From Manduca sexta (lineage: Eukaryota > Arthropoda > Insecta > Lepidoptera > Sphingidae): DNA of 64,000 nucleotides. A model generated the notes under the pieces. That model did not search any database, was not told the origin of the DNA, and worked only from the letters and a program-made list of their open reading frames with translations. The stretch covers positions 5,332,001 through 5,396,000 of the forward strand of contig NC_051132.1 in assembly GCF_014839805.1 (NCBI RefSeq). Reading direction: 5' to 3'. Shown one piece after another: positions 50,584 through 63,274 of the stretch. The position numbers were made by a program, and so were the translations under genes. Position 1 is the stretch's first letter. Each line of letters opens with the position of its first letter.

Positions 50584-51026
50584 ATGAATACAAAAGAAAT
50601 AAAGAATTACTTGAAAAAAATTGATCCTTGCATTGAATATAATCTGTATGCAGCCAATCGTTTACCGATATATGTTTTAACTACTGCATACATATTAAGT
50701 AACTTAGATCCTGATAATAAAGCTCAGGTTCTCATTGGGTTTGCCATACACATAGATAAGAATGGATTTGGACAGTATTTTGACTCATATGGTCGACCAC
50801 CTCAAGGATACCACCGAATGTTTTTAGCGAGAATTCTAGAATGTGGAATTACAATACAAATCGAATTCAAAATGATTTTACTATTGTGTGTGGAGAGTAC
50901 TGTATAATGTATTTGTATTATAAAATACTATGGCAGGAGTCTCAAAGATTTTCAACAATTATTTGGTGCCAATACTATATATATGATGTGTTATTAAATG
51001 GTTTATTTAATAATGTTTTAAATTGA
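50584..51026 (+). pseudogene. Polinton adenovirus-type cysteine protease, one frameshift
   Basis: This is the capsid-maturation protease of Polintons (adenain/Ulp1-like fold). The ATG at 50584 (MNTKEIKNYLKK) is preferred to the in-frame ATG at 50560, which adds only MQQFSKKK. Visible catalytic landmarks are His in IGFAIHIDKNG, the conserved FDSYGRPP with the acidic residue, an RIQNDFT segment where the family has its Gln, and the nucleophile region CGEYC near 50897-50911. A frameshift at about 50840-50855 separates the His/Asp half from the Cys half. The second frame ends with TGA at 51024-51026. At about 147 codons it is close to family length. It sits between the capsid gene and the right terminal repeat, on the same strand as the capsid. 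Confidence 0.82.
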
Positions 51027-51501
51027 ATAAATAATATTGAAAGACACGATGTTTTGTTATTTTTTCTTTATTCTATACTAATAAACTAATACAAAAATAT
51101 ATAATTAGTTCCAAACATGTTTTAACGGTTCCCAATTACTTTACAATCGTAAGCTTGACTTGACTTGACAAATATTAAAAGAATCATAAGTATTTACAAT
51201 AATTATACTTAGCACTAGCACAAAGAGTTCAAAATGCAAATAGATGAGTAACTTAAAACACTGTTTTTACAATACAATCTAAATTATTAAAATATTTAAG
51301 TATAGCAATCGCAAAAATACAATGATTGGTTTCTTAGAACAAAGCATAATATCTAAATGAAATCAATTATTTCTTTCACACGAAGAACATTTCAAAGTTA
51401 TTAAGTTATAAAAGTTTATGCACTGGCACTACACACTGACACTTTTTCATTTGTCTGTATCTATTGTATATTTCACACAATCGTCCTTACTAGCCAACTG
51501 T

Positions 51502-52158
51502 TTAGTAATATTGTATATGGGTGTTCTTTACGGTTTGCAAGTTCTTATCACAGTCACTTTCTGCGTAATATTTAAGTCGCACTTCAGCGTGTTTCCACTG
51601 TTCGATCGTTGCAATATTTTTTATTTTATTAACGTCGTAAATTTCAATTTTAATCAGGTGTGATGCATGTGTGCCGTCGTCGCTATTAGATTTGATGTAT
51701 GAAATGCCGCCACCACTCGTTGATCGACCAACACTGGATGACTTTTTCGTATTTGTCTTTTTCTTCTTTGGTTTTCGAAAAAGTCATCGATGTTGTTAAA
51801 TTCGTTCGATCTTTTATTGGCTATGATCGCCTTTTGACTTTGGCTGCGAGCGTCCCTTCTTCGTCACTAGGTTCATCGTTGTCATCAGCGTAATAATAAC
51901 TCTTGAAAGTATTTTCAGGAAACTGTAATAAAATTTATAAAAATGTTTTAGTTATCGGTTAAGTAAGTAGTATGTGATAAATACGTATAGGTATGCTAAG
52001 TATAAATGTACAAGTTAATAACAATGATAAATTAATAAGAGATCGAAGTCAGCTAAAATGTATTAACCTCGTGGACAACACATACAATAAACAATTAATT
52101 AAACATCTGGTTGGTTATAACAACGTTAGGTCAAAGTATAAAAGGTACTTACATTCAT
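51502..52158 (-). pseudogene. Second copy of the small spliced gene, in the right Polinton repeat
   Basis: The ATG (52158-52156), donor and acceptor (exon 2 from 51922 downward) are conserved with the left copy. Compared with the left copy it has lost one base in exon 2 near 51835, which creates an early stop. It lacks one base present at the left copy's end, so its downstream frame stays open about 10 codons longer, to about 51502. Both copies share the T-run break. Each copy therefore has private single-base differences, which points to decay after insertion or to residual base errors. Confidence 0.5.
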
Positions 52159-52725
52159 TTTATAACAGTTTCACTATTTTAACACTTCACTATTACACTT
52201 AACTGGGAGATCTCACTTGGAACAGAGCACAGAGTGGAATACGATACCATGTGATTTTGAGTCGGGCTTTTATATGGAGAGCGAGTATTGTTTCATTACA
52301 GACAAGACTCAACATGTTTCCAACTTTCACCATAAATTTTATATTGAATACGTATTATTCGGAAATGGGAATAATAGAGACGAGACCTATTGTTAAAAAT
52401 AATAGAGAAGTAGTAAATCATTGATAAAATATAGTTACCACCCGTGGGAACAATGAGAGGATGCAAAGGTTTTGTACCTAGAATTTTGGGTAATGTAATA
52501 TGTAAGACAAACAATTGATTGATTTATCTTTCACAAACAATGGCCATAATGTGTAAAGGGTCAGTATTGAGTAATTGTAAACGGTTATTAAGTAGAAATA
52601 CGATACAAAGACCTTAGCGTTTTCAATAAAAAAGGATCACTGATAGAAAGTAGAAAGACAAAAGCATAACGAAACAAAGGGAACAGGTCCAAGCTTGAAA
52701 ATGAGCCGTAGAGCATGAGTAAAGT

Positions 52726-53033
52726 AATTGCATCACTCCATTCGCGGGTGATATAAATGCAATCCGCGGACGTTGGTAATGAAATCCACGGTTAACTTCG
52801 ACGTAACATGCGGACGGTACAAGAGTAATCCGCGGACGGTATCATTGAAAGTCGCGGCCGATAACAATGAAATTCGCGGGCGGTATAATTTTAATTCGCG
52901 GGTGCTATCATTTTAATTCGCGGTCGGTATTATTTTAATTCGCGGTTGATATCATTTTAATTCGCGGTCGGTATAATTTTAATTCGCGGTTGATATCAAT
53001 TTAATTCGCGGTTGATATCAAATTAATTCGCGG
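52726..53033 (-). repeat. Subterminal array of 14 degenerate 22-bp units (right)
   Basis: Mirror of 29310-29617, with the same period and order of degeneration; the best-matching units lie nearest the terminus. Confidence 0.9.
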
Positions 53034-53142
53034 ATAGTATAGTGCCCCCGGCCCTGGAGCAGGCCGCGGACCCCCCGTGGCCGGGGGCGCGGGGTGGCGT
53101 CGCAGGTGCTCGGGTATCGGTGAATCCCTTACTACTAACTCC

Positions 53143-53250
53143 TTTGATATTATTTTAGTAAAGAAAAACGATTGTACATACGTACACAACAGTATAAAAT
53201 CAATTTAAAATGGTTAATTTGTTCAACTACTTTTGTGGCTGACTCTACAA
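53143..53250 (+). repeat. Right half of the MITE interrupted by the Polinton
   Basis: The half runs from just after the second aactcc copy to ttttgtggctgactctaca, which pairs with tgtacagtcaaccacaaaa at 29106. Confidence 0.7.
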
Positions 53251-55594
53251 TCAAACATTCAGGTAATAATAATAAAATTACACACGCATAAAATATGATA
53301 ACACAATTTGGCGCATTTAGTAACTATGCTGTTGTTTCGAGTTGTATGAAATCCCGAATCTCCTAGCACACCCTCATTGCTATTAAATTAAGAACTATTT
53401 TCCAACTAAATTATGTATTAGGTGTTGCTCTCGACTACTGAAACTAACAGGGTAACTTTATTGTATAACTATCGAACTGTTTCCAAACTATTTGTCTAAC
53501 TTTTCTGCACGTGTTAAGACTTTGCTCCAAAGAAATGTGTTACTACATAATTTTTCGCCATTAATAGTTTAAGTACCTTATACTAGTATAAGCTACTCAG
53601 TGGATAGTCACATTGTCTATCTATAAGCCAAATTCAACCACATCTGTTCCCAGATTGCTGCGTTTACTTCTCAAAAACATCCAAACAATTATGTTTTGGA
53701 TCATTTTCGAAGTTGAACAACTGGGTATGAACTGTTAACGATATCTCTTCTAATTAAATTTCTTTCTTCTTATTTTCTTCTAAGCAGGGATAGAGAACTG
53801 GGAAGTTACCCAAAAAAAATTAGCAGTGTAGAATTCATAACCATCCTTTCTGATTTTAATCGAGAGTAATTGCTTTAAATCGAAGATTCCGTTATAGCAA
53901 GATTTTTAAAAACGACTACTATATTATTCAATAATAAGTTTGTGATTACACAAACGCGTTATATTAGTAAGAAATAGTTGAAAGCGAATACTCAACTTAC
54001 AAATAATTATTACTGTGAGAGCAGCTTGCATAGAACCTTTTCACGAGAATAAAACGTGTATTACATTACTTCTAAGAACTGAAAACGTGATATCTAAAGC
54101 ATCTAGTTAAAACCAAGCTTTCCTCAGGCATCTACGTTTTGCAATAGCAATTAAAATGCAGATACTATACCTTACAAGTAGGATAGAAATAAAGTACTTA
54201 TTTATTTTGTTTTCAGACTCGTGGACTCCTTGATTCAGTGGCGTTTATGTTGTAGTCTGTGAGGTCAAAAGTTCAATTAACAAGGGGACACTGTTTGGTT
54301 TTTCCTAAGACGATTTATTCGGAACTGTATCATCCAGAGGCGGTTAACTTTACATAGACAGCGCGTAGTAAAAACTCAGCCAAGTTTCTGCAAGATGCTT
54401 GTATGGCGCGCCGACACAGGTCGAAAATATCAATTTACAGTGGGATAAGGTAAGAGGGAGACGTTTATTCTGAAAAATTATGACGCAAAACTAAAATTGG
54501 TGCTTTTGTAATAAACAAATAATTTATTCTTAGAATCCATTAACGATATTGACAATTTTCTTTATGTTCTGCTTCCAGTTAATTCGTTTAGTACAGACAT
54601 ATGCGTAACTATTCTTGTTTAATTAACAAAATTGAATTACAGCGAGATGCCAACAGTGAGGGTGTTTCGAGGTCGCAAGCTGAGCAAACACAACTTTAAC
54701 TCTTAAAACAAATTAGCATTTTAGTTGGGAGTCGCAAGAACATGCCAATTTAGATTATTGCGGAAATGTGCCAAGTTTCTTTATGGTTTTTAGTAAAAAA
54801 CATAACCAAACTATATTGGAATGTTAGCGCAACTAGTGTATACACACATTATCATGCTAATATGCTTCCTACAATATGATGAGGTACATCTCCACATCAT
54901 GAAGAAATCCTCGAATACAAAAAACTAACACGATTTTTTGCCCTTTATTTGATTTAAAAATCGCTTCTTTTAATTAAAATATTAAATCATAATCAAATAT
55001 GAATCTTTATTGAAGTATCTATTTGCATAGATCACGGTATTGGTGATGAGTTCGTCCTAAATTATAATGTTTATTCAATAATAAGATAAAAAATACATAA
55101 TTTTGCTCTCTTTTTATTGTTAATCACTTTAAAAAGCTATTGTAACTAAAAACGAGAGAGCTGATAATATTTAAAAATTGGCAATGCTCTTTTATAAAAA
55201 ACTTGTAGTTCTACAATCAATTGCATAGTGCCTATGTCCAATATTAATTTATTCGCAAAGTATAACTTCTTACTCGGTCTGTATTTATGACGTTACTACT
55301 TACGAATAAACTATAGACATTTATAAGTCAAATTAAACTGGAATTACACCCGGTACCTTGTAATTAGCATGTGCCTTTGGCCATGTAATTATTACCGCTC
55401 TAATAGATACGTGAAACGCAATTTGCCCGCTTTCTCTATTGACAATATACGATAAAGTTTGTTTACTAGTTTAACTTTTTTAGTTAATCTCTTTTAGTAA
55501 ATTCATAATTTTAAAAATTTTATATATTTATTATAATTATTCATACGATTTTAGATATATTGTTAGATAAAGCGAATGAATAAGGGGGTTATGC
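53251..55594. other. AT-rich non-coding region
   Basis: No gene or named repeat is recognised. Short open frames are absent or featureless. Confidence 0.5.
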
Positions 55595-56075
55595 TACTGC
55601 CTTGGTGGCGTAATTATATTGCGTACGCAGTTCAACACTCTAATACTACTAAAATCTCAAATACAACTTCTGTACCAGCTTTGATAAAATTATCTTTCTC
55701 CATACGTCTATTTTTCCTCTTTTGATGATAGCTCACACTCCAAGTAAATCTTTAATGCTATATCAAAGTCGTCTTCTGCTCTCCTGTATCAGATACGACT
55801 TGGTGGCCGTAACGGTGATGGAACTTTCCACATGTCGTCACCGTAAAAACGGTCGTCTTTTTGCGTCCGTCATGTGACGTTACCGCTATTCTAGGAAATC
55901 AGAGCTTATGGGGGACTGGCAAAGTCATATTGGGATTTTCTGCTCTGTCATCCCGGTAACTGGAATATGTGCCCAGTATGGCGATACGCTCGCGCCCTCA
56001 CATCATGGGATGGAACACAGTTGAAAAGTGAGTACCTACCCCTTTGCCTATGCCTTCGGGGATACAGGCGTAGTG
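55595..56075 (+). repeat. SINE family 1 split by extra sequence
   Basis: The head (tgccttggtggcgtaattat) at 55598 and the body and tail (gtcatattgggattttctgc ... ttcggggatacaggcgta) from about 55915 belong to one SINE. The 260 bp between them (about 55645-55905) is unrelated to the family, so it was either inserted later or the two pieces are independent. Confidence 0.6.
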
Positions 56076-58330
56076 TGCGTTCATTAAAAAAAACAATTCT
56101 ATAAATAATATAGGCTGTAGCTATGTACTGCTACTCTAATTAAATGGAGTTTAAACAAATTCTGAAGGTACTACCCCAATATCGATGTAGTAATTTAAAA
56201 CCAATCTTCTGCTTTATTTGCCCTTCACTGCTTCTTGTCATAGATTAGATAATACTTTATATTTAACATAATTTAGTGAACGGTATTATTGTAAATATCG
56301 TGCGATACTATCTTTATTGTTTGTTGATATATATGAGGAATTATGACGTACTATTTATGTTTGGTTACCTAATTAAAACTTGCGTGAGACAGGCCTTTAG
56401 TCCTGACAACAAGATGTTTGTTGCGTTTGAGTGTAAGAGATTAATGTAGTAGAGAATATGCCAGGTTAATTAGTATTTTTATTAACCTTATATCAGACAC
56501 TATCTATGTGAATCAAAATTTAAGGCAAAGATTAAGTCATTGAAAACAGACCCTTAAGATAATATAAAAATGATGTAAAACCACACTTCAGCCGAAAACG
56601 ACCTTCCTAACCTTCCCAAATCGATCGTTTCCCAACCATTCCTTTTTATGGATATTGGAAACACTAGAACAACAATACCAACAGGCCTTAGTGATTGATT
56701 GTCAAATATTTTAGGCAAAGCCGAAGTGCCTGAGAGCCGGCGTCTGACTTGGTCCTGAATAAATATACTAAAGCCGTTATGAGGGGAGAAATATAAAAAT
56801 CTCTAGACTTAAAGCACTTCTTTATGTCTATATTGAATATGAACTTTTCTTTACGAAGATTGAACAGGTTATGACGTAAATAAAATATATCAGCGTGCTA
56901 ATACGGTAATAGTACTCCTATGAGAGAATGCGTATCAAGTTTACCCGTTTTTGAATGGATAGCGACCATGGTCCTCGATTCTGATAATTTGCATTCCAGG
57001 ATGACTTCTGCGAGTCAATATTTCTTAGACTGTCGAAAAACGGAGCAATCGTCGACACTTCCATTGAACTATACTGTTCTTACCAGTGTAGTATGATTGT
57101 GTTTTTAGTGTCAGTGGAACTGTGGTTGAAAGGGGATAAAGTCGCGAAACTACATTGTACTGGTGAATTGTTATAACGTACCGCATACGTAATAATTCTA
57201 TGTGTATTAATATACAAGAAAAAGTAAGATGGTGCGTGCATAGATCGGATGCCAATTATTCCCGATACCAGCTGTCATGAGACGCCGTGATCCTTACGGG
57301 CGGCTTCTAAAATTGATACACTGATTCACGTACTTACAAACTTGATTTAGTTAAGTACAGAGCAATGCTATGATAAAAGATCAGTTTCTCAGTGCTAATG
57401 ATATGTAAGCCTCCGCTATTCGTAGGCATAGGATAGAACGTGATTGTTAATTATTGATATATGAAAGTTAAAAAAAAACACAAAGAAAAGTATGAAATTG
57501 CCGAGTCTATGCGTTTGGGCGCACTGCGAATCCTCGTATTATTTAATACGGGTGCAAAATCCATCAGCCAATCAAACTGTCAATGTCAATCATAATATTA
57601 ATCAAACGGAACGTGTTACATTTAGTCAATACATATTAAACATCTAAATATAGGTCATTTCCCAACACAGTTGATTATGAACGTAATATGTACAGTTCAA
57701 TCGCGTTAGGAATTAATGCATAATTAAATCTCGATGGCTCGTTACGCACTGATGAGGATACGTTTGTAATCAGCTAAATCTTACACAAATTGCGGAATTA
57801 GAATCTGTGTGTATAAAGTAACACGCTCTAGCTAATCAATATAAACAATTGTTGGTTTTACCGGTTATGTCATTGTGTTGAGAATATCTCGTAATTTTTT
57901 TATATTAACTATAATTTTTATATCAATTCAAACTATGAATTGAAAAAAAGTTAACACTGAATATTTGTTTATAATATTTATTAAAAAACACAATAGGTAT
58001 ATATCTTTAAAACGTTGGCCCATCGTAAAATGGATTATACAAAAATGACATTTAAAAACTACAAAAAGTTATGACCGTGTGAATAAAAAACCCCGGATAA
58101 ATCCAAATCGGTCCCAAAAATTAATCTAGCAATATAAATGTTGTAATAAAACTATTTATTTGGTCCTTTTCCGCAATTTAATCAGAGATATTGATCAAGA
58201 TCGATTTTGAAATTGCAGCTGCATAAAGTGACAAATAAAATAATACACCACATTTAACTTTTTTTAAGAATTTGGAAAAACAAGTGGGTTTTAACTGAGG
58301 ATTTTTTAAAGTACGTTTAAATACTTACTT
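56076..58330. other. AT-rich non-coding region
   Basis: Nothing is supported. The 76-codon minus frame at 57025-57255 shows no domain. Confidence 0.5.
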
Positions 58331-58553
58331 GTACAGCCAGCCACAAAAGTTTCTGAAAACATTAAAAATTTCAAATTGCCTATGTGCCTTTTGTGTCAGT
58401 ATCAATATCAGTACTTATTCTTCACTTCACTTCAATTTCACGGGGTTTATTTTATTTTAGATAAATAATAAAAATAATATTTCGATTGTAGTTAATATGT
58501 TCACAAGTTTTGAAGTCTTTCATTTGTTCAGCTACTTTTGTAGTTGACTGTAC
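58331..58553. mobile_element. MITE, uninterrupted relative of the Polinton host site
   Basis: The termini tgtacagccagccacaaaag and the reverse complement of ttttgtagttgactgtaca make inverted repeats of about 28 bp around roughly 170 bp of AT-rich interior. The flanking bases suggest a short TA-type target, but this is not certain. Confidence 0.65.
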
Positions 58554-59433
58554 ATATTATAAAATATAAGTTATCTTAGTTTTCGTACTACAATTTATCG
58601 TCAATAATTCAAATCGCCATACACCCAGTGATTAATTACAATAAATGAGTATCTCTACCTGTAATAAATAGATTTTACGATAGATTTACGGACAGACGTG
58701 GCGACCAGCCAAATGTACTACTACATGGGGTTAATACAGGAAATGGGCTGTGACAATTATAACGGAACGACAGCACACCTGTCTTATGTAGGTGTTATGA
58801 ATGTTGCGTGGTGATTTGGTGAATGGTTACAAATGTTTGAGCCAACACTGTATATGTATCATAATGTGTGTAAAGACTCTTAAATAGAAATATATATATG
58901 ATAATATACCTATTATAAACATACACACGGCGGAAAGTGAAAATCCTTACATATTATAAAACAAAATCACTCACACATCTATCTGTATGTCTGTCTGAAC
59001 ATGATAATTTCGAAAACAATCGAACGGATTTCGATGAAATTTAATGTGTAGATAGTTTAAGACCCAGGGAAAGAGAGCCTATTTTTATCAAGCGATATTA
59101 TATATAGAGACTTTCCCGCCCTCACACCCACCACTACAACTCCTGTAAGCCAGGATCAGCAGTGGCACGCATTTTGTGACACCGAGCAGTGAAGCTCGGC
59201 GAGTCTCAGGGAAAACTAATATGTCATTATCCCGCAACGAAATTAATCAAATAGAAAAAATAGGGAGGAGTTGGAAATATTAATTGTCCACTTCCCTCCA
59301 GAGCAATGCGCGTGACAAAATCATGATGTAAGGAGGCGATTTAACCTCAAGGATAGGGACGTTTACAACTAGATAAGCTAGTTATAAAGCACCACGGATA
59401 AAATTAAATGAAAGGGTCCTATCACATGAGCTG

Positions 59434-60294
59434 TTAGATTTGATTACAATAGGCATGGCAAAAACGCCGGAAAGCACGGAAATTCCGTTTAGTCTCAACA
59501 AGGTCCATGTAGTATACAACCCCAGATGTTATTTGCATACTGTTTAACATGATGTTGCGCTCTTCATGCCAGAGACCACACTCCCAAAGTACGTGATGAG
59601 CAGATTGTTCAACCTCGTAACCAGGTGTAGAGCATGGGCACGCAGGAGAATCAACCAGCCTAAATGAGAACAGTTTACCCTTAAAATTACCATGGCCGGT
59701 AAGAAATTGCGATACACAGTAATCTATTTCTAGCCAAGTTTTAATTAGGCGATCGCGAACGTACGGAAAGTATTTATATAAATGACGCCCTTTCGAAGAC
59801 GAGTCCCACCTACATTGCCATTCATTTAATAACTCGTTGTGTACATCAGTGTGCGTTTTAAATAGTCTATCGATTCTTAAGAGCTCGCGAGACGTAAGAA
59901 ACTTTTTATCCATATCCTCTCTGGATGAGTAATACATAGCGGCGCGACGCTGTACCTCCAAATCGACAGGGAGTACACCCGCGAGGACAGGCAAAGCTTC
60001 TGTACTAACAGTTCTATACGCCTTGCACAAGAATATCAACGCCAATCGTTGACTCTGGAGCAGTTTCCAGCGCACAGCACCGATAGTTGCCCTATCGGCC
60101 CATACAGGTGATCCGTATGTAATGCAAGCTAAGTAAGTCGCTCCATAGATGATTTTGAGCGTAGTGAAAGACAGTCCCCACGTAGAGGTCGATATCCTTG
60201 TCAAGGCGTAAAAGTTACGTTTTGATTTTTCCCCGACATTTTTATATGCTCTAGAAAGGAAAAATTTCGTTCTAAAATCAAACCTAAATAACAA
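59434..60294 (-). pseudogene. R1-clade ORF2 C-terminal part with zinc knuckle
   Basis: About 286 codons in a frame different from the upstream polymerase part; a break at about 60295-60310 separates them. It contains the R1-clade hallmark block VSTEALPVLAGVLPVDLEV and a C-terminal Cys/His cluster CPCSTPGYEVEQSAHHVLWE, the CCHC-type knuckle of these proteins. The stop near 59434 appears to be the natural end of ORF2. One frameshift in an otherwise clean 560-codon region could be a real lesion or a base error. Confidence 0.85.
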
Positions 60295-60310
60295 ACCGAT
60301 TCTTTCCTTT

Positions 60311-61112
60311 TTACAACAATATTATTAAATTTATTCGCGGCGGTGATTTTAATATACCTTTTAAAAGCAGTTGGAACGTTTTGTGAGGTGCGAATGTAAG
60401 GCGATTTCTTTCACCCCATTCAGATATTAATTGTAAACACGTATCCGCCAAACTTTCAAGCCCCGATCTACTATTAGATTCTATTAGTAAGAGGCCGTCA
60501 TCCGCATATCCGGTTAAAGTGCATCCTACAGGTAAGGGAATTGAAAGAAAATCATCGAAGCTCAAATTCCATAAATAAGGACCTACAACTGAGCCTTGTG
60601 GACATCCCATACTCAGCGACTTCGACACGGCATGGTGGCCGAGTTTCAGTTTGGATGTTCCGTACGAGAAGTATGAGTAAATTAGGGAATATATATTCCT
60701 ATAGCAGCCTCGTATTTTTAACTTAAGAAGTATCATAGGCCACCAAGCATTGTCGAAGGCACCGGAGATGTCTAAGAAGATACCGAGTACATATTTATGT
60801 TCCGATATACTTACTGTTCTTCTAACCGATATTGCCGCGTCTGTAGTCGACCTACCTATGGTAAATCCGAATTGATTTTTGTGAAATACTGGTCCGCCCG
60901 GTAGCAGACGAGGGACAATAAGGCGTTCTAGAAGTTTACCTAAAGATGGTAACAACGTAATAGGTCTATATGACTTGGGATCATCGGGAGCCTTGTCGCC
61001 ACTTTTAGGTATTATTCGAATGAAACCGGAGCGCCATATTCGCGGAAATATACCTTCAGCAATACATCGGTTAAAGACAGATAGTAACGAATATCCGGCT
61101 GATTTACACGAT
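60311..61112 (-). pseudogene. R1-clade reverse transcriptase domain (5'-truncated)
   Basis: The open frame runs without a stop from the insertion junction to TAA near 60311. Its nominal ATG at 61129 belongs to the flanking Helitron-like repeat and is not the real start. Polymerase motifs in order are SGFIRIIPKSGD, SYRPITLLPSLGKLLER, KNQFGFTIGRSTTDA, FLDISGAFDNAWW (motif A), MGCPQGSVVGPYLWN (motif B), and GYADDGLLLI with the catalytic YADD box (motif C). The sequence style is that of the R1 clade. The domain continues across a frameshift into the next frame at 60294. All catalytic aspartates are present, so this copy is young, though it cannot move on its own. Confidence 0.88.
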
Positions 61113-61184
61113 GATATTATATATAGCAAGACTTTTATCCCGGAAAAACTCTTTCACGCAGGCGAAGTCGCGATTAAAAGCTAG

Positions 61185-62330
61185 TAATAACATAAAAGCG
61201 TTTCTATCTGTCCAGTACATGTGCAACTAGTCCACTCAAGTTTAGTAGATTTTTATCTCGTCCCAAAATTGCATTCACGGTCAAATCACCCGTGCTTCAA
61301 CTCTAACAACCCGTTTAATTTCTTTTCATTGCCTTGAATCAAATCTCAATTTTTATTTCAGTACAAAGTACGGCCTAACGAAAGCTAAATTAAACCAAGA
61401 GTATACAGTTTTCTTTCTTCTAAAATAGTTAATTTCTTTGTTTGTCCCTTCATAAAATAAAAAAGGAAATTTTCAAATAAACACCTACCAACAATTTTGA
61501 TTATAGTTGCTATATACCTAACCTGCATTTGATATTTTTCACTGAAACCATTTCAGGTGCCATCAGTTTCCGCGCCGCCCATTAGCGACAGCCGTTATAT
61601 CCGCACTTGTCACAGAAAAATCACTTGCACTCCGCAAAATGAATTGCACTGACGACTTAGAGACATTGCCACTGATGGCGCACGATATTCTTCGATTACT
61701 TTAATGCTTTTTACAATGGTTTGATTCTTTGCCAAATCAATCAGTCTAGATCGAAAGTCTTTTTAGATGGCCTGTGTTTTTAAGTCGGTCTTTTATGACA
61801 ATCTGCTTGGGAAAATATTGATGCTTTGTTCTTATTTGTAAGTGGTTATGATTAAACGCACCAGTGCAATTGATCGATAAGAGTTTTACTAGTATTTAGT
61901 ATCTCAAGGTGAAGGGCGGAGTCCAGCGGTAATTCTGTTTTACAATTAAGAGTTCCTAGTATACTGGGCATTGTTTATGAGCCAGTAGCACTTACCAAGA
62001 GAAACGATTTGCTTGTCAGTCGTAATAAAATAGTTTCGTATCGACAAATTATTAACATTAATTAATCATTTCTGCCCTCGCTCAGGGTTTGTGGCAGCAG
62101 TCTCAACATATTAAATAGATGATCGTAAAGTTCTTTTAATTTTGACAGCCAATATAATTCAAAGTTCAATGGGCCCGTATCGTTTACCATTAGGCAAATG
62201 GCATATTCGTCTTGACTTTCAACTGCAATAAAGAGAGAATGAGCTGAGTCATACACTCTAAAAGTTACTACTACCTAAAAACAGATAAACCGACAATGCC
62301 GATAATACCTGCCTTTCGTCCATATTTATA
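61185..62330. other. Non-coding stretch with one less AT-rich patch
   Basis: No gene is recognised. About 61555-61690 is unique and GC-richer (gccatcagtttccgcgccgc), which could be an untranslated exon or regulatory patch of a host gene, but no splice or coding evidence supports it. Confidence 0.45.
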
Positions 62331-62598
62331 ATATCAGTCCTGTATTATATACCGTCCCACTGCTGGGCTCGGGCCTCCTCTACTACTGAGAGGGATTAGG
62401 CCTTAGTCCACCACGCTGGCCTAGTGCGGATTAGTAGAATCACACACCCTCGAAAATCCTATAGCGAACTTCTCAGATATGCAGGTTTCCTCACGATGTT
62501 TTACTTCGCCGTTAACGCAAGCGATAATTCACAAAGAATACACACATAATTTTTAAGAAAAATCAGAGGTGTGTCCCTTGGGATTTGAACCTTGAAGA
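62331..62598 (-). repeat. SINE family 2, nearly full length, head truncated
   Basis: On the plus strand it reads cagtcctgtattatataccg, cactgctgggctcgggcctc, gtccaccacgctggcctagt, and later cacctctgatttttcttaaa in reverse sense, up to a degraded B box (gggatttgaacctt). It abuts a repeat family 3 piece. Confidence 0.85.
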
Positions 62599-62690
62599 TG
62601 TAACCATCTCTCGTCAGTCGCCATCCTAATAGACCTCACTCTACTTCCCATCAGATGCAGTGGGGTCACTTTGGCGCGCCCGTACAAAAA
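62599..62690 (-). repeat. Repeat family 3, end fragment
   Basis: It contains ccatctctcgtcagtcgcca, ctcactctacttcccatcag and gcagtggggtcactttggcg, joined directly to the SINE head. Confidence 0.7.
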
Positions 62691-63270
62691 AAATACTATA
62701 ATGATTTTCTCTAGGTATAGCTTGTGCGATTTATTTGTCTCTCAGATCTATCTCTATTCTCTTCATAGACACGGTTGCCTCGATATCTATATATGTATTA
62801 GAAACACGCTGTATATGAAAATAGTTATACTTATAAGCTTTAATAAACTGCATATTTTATATTTTATCATATAATACGTGATGTAAGTCTAAGTTGCACC
62901 GTTATGGAAGCTGCGAAGATGTCTGGAAAATAGGGTGAAATCGCTTCCATTTTCACTGAGGATTCAAAGGAAGCTGAGAAGAAATATGAAACGGTGAAAT
63001 GTGGCGCTTTTACACACTACGAAGTATCGCCATTTGTAAATGGTTTTAGAAGTACGCTTTCTTTAATTGGCCTGTTATGTGCTTATAGTGAAGTAAGATT
63101 GTGTAATAGCGCTTTGCTTTGTGAAATTTGAGTTCATAATTAACTGTACTTGCAGAATATTTTCTCGTGCTGAATTTTTTTGACGAGACAGATCGAGAGA
63201 AGGTATGAGACAAGCGTTGCAGCTTCAATTCAGCCACATCTGACTTTAAAGTAATGTATATTATATTTTC
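62691..63270. other. Non-coding stretch
   Basis: No supported feature; the 104-codon minus frame at 63046-63360 shows no domain. Confidence 0.45.
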
Positions 63271-63274
63271 CTTC

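Larger units (their letters stand above)
51119..53136 (-). repeat. Polinton right terminal inverted repeat
   Basis: Reverse complement of 29207-31224, ending ...cccttactact at 53136 immediately before the duplicated aactcc. It begins within 100 bp of the protease stop codon. This is the only place where the inner boundary of the repeat might be read, but the left partner is cut by the gap. Confidence 0.93.
59108..61112 (-). mobile_element. R1-clade non-LTR retrotransposon, 5'-truncated
   Basis: The 2.0-kb insertion is flanked by a 14-bp duplication gatattatatatag (59094-59107 and 61113-61126). It contains the 3' half of an R1-type ORF2 and a 3' untranslated region of about 330 bp with no poly(A). 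ORF1, the endonuclease and the reverse transcriptase fingers are missing. R1-clade elements normally target rDNA or telomeric repeats; this copy is inside a dispersed repeat, which suggests a non-site-specific lineage or an off-target insertion. Confidence 0.88.
58944..61184 (+). mobile_element. Helitron-like element split by an R1-clade retrotransposon
   Basis: The 5' part at 58944-59107 starts A|TCcttacatattataaaa and has ggatttcgatgaaattta and gacccagggaaagagagcct. The 3' part at 61113-61184 has cttttatcccggaaaaac, the hairpin region cacgcaggcgaagtcgcg, and CTAG|T at 61181-61185. Removing 59108-61112 and one copy of the 14-bp duplication restores a short non-autonomous element of this family. 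Confidence 0.65.

Noticed and set aside
61113..61129. ATG at 61129 as the start of the reverse transcriptase gene
   Set aside because: It lies outside the retrotransposon, in the flanking Helitron-like repeat beyond the 14-bp duplication. The element is 5'-truncated and has no start of its own here.
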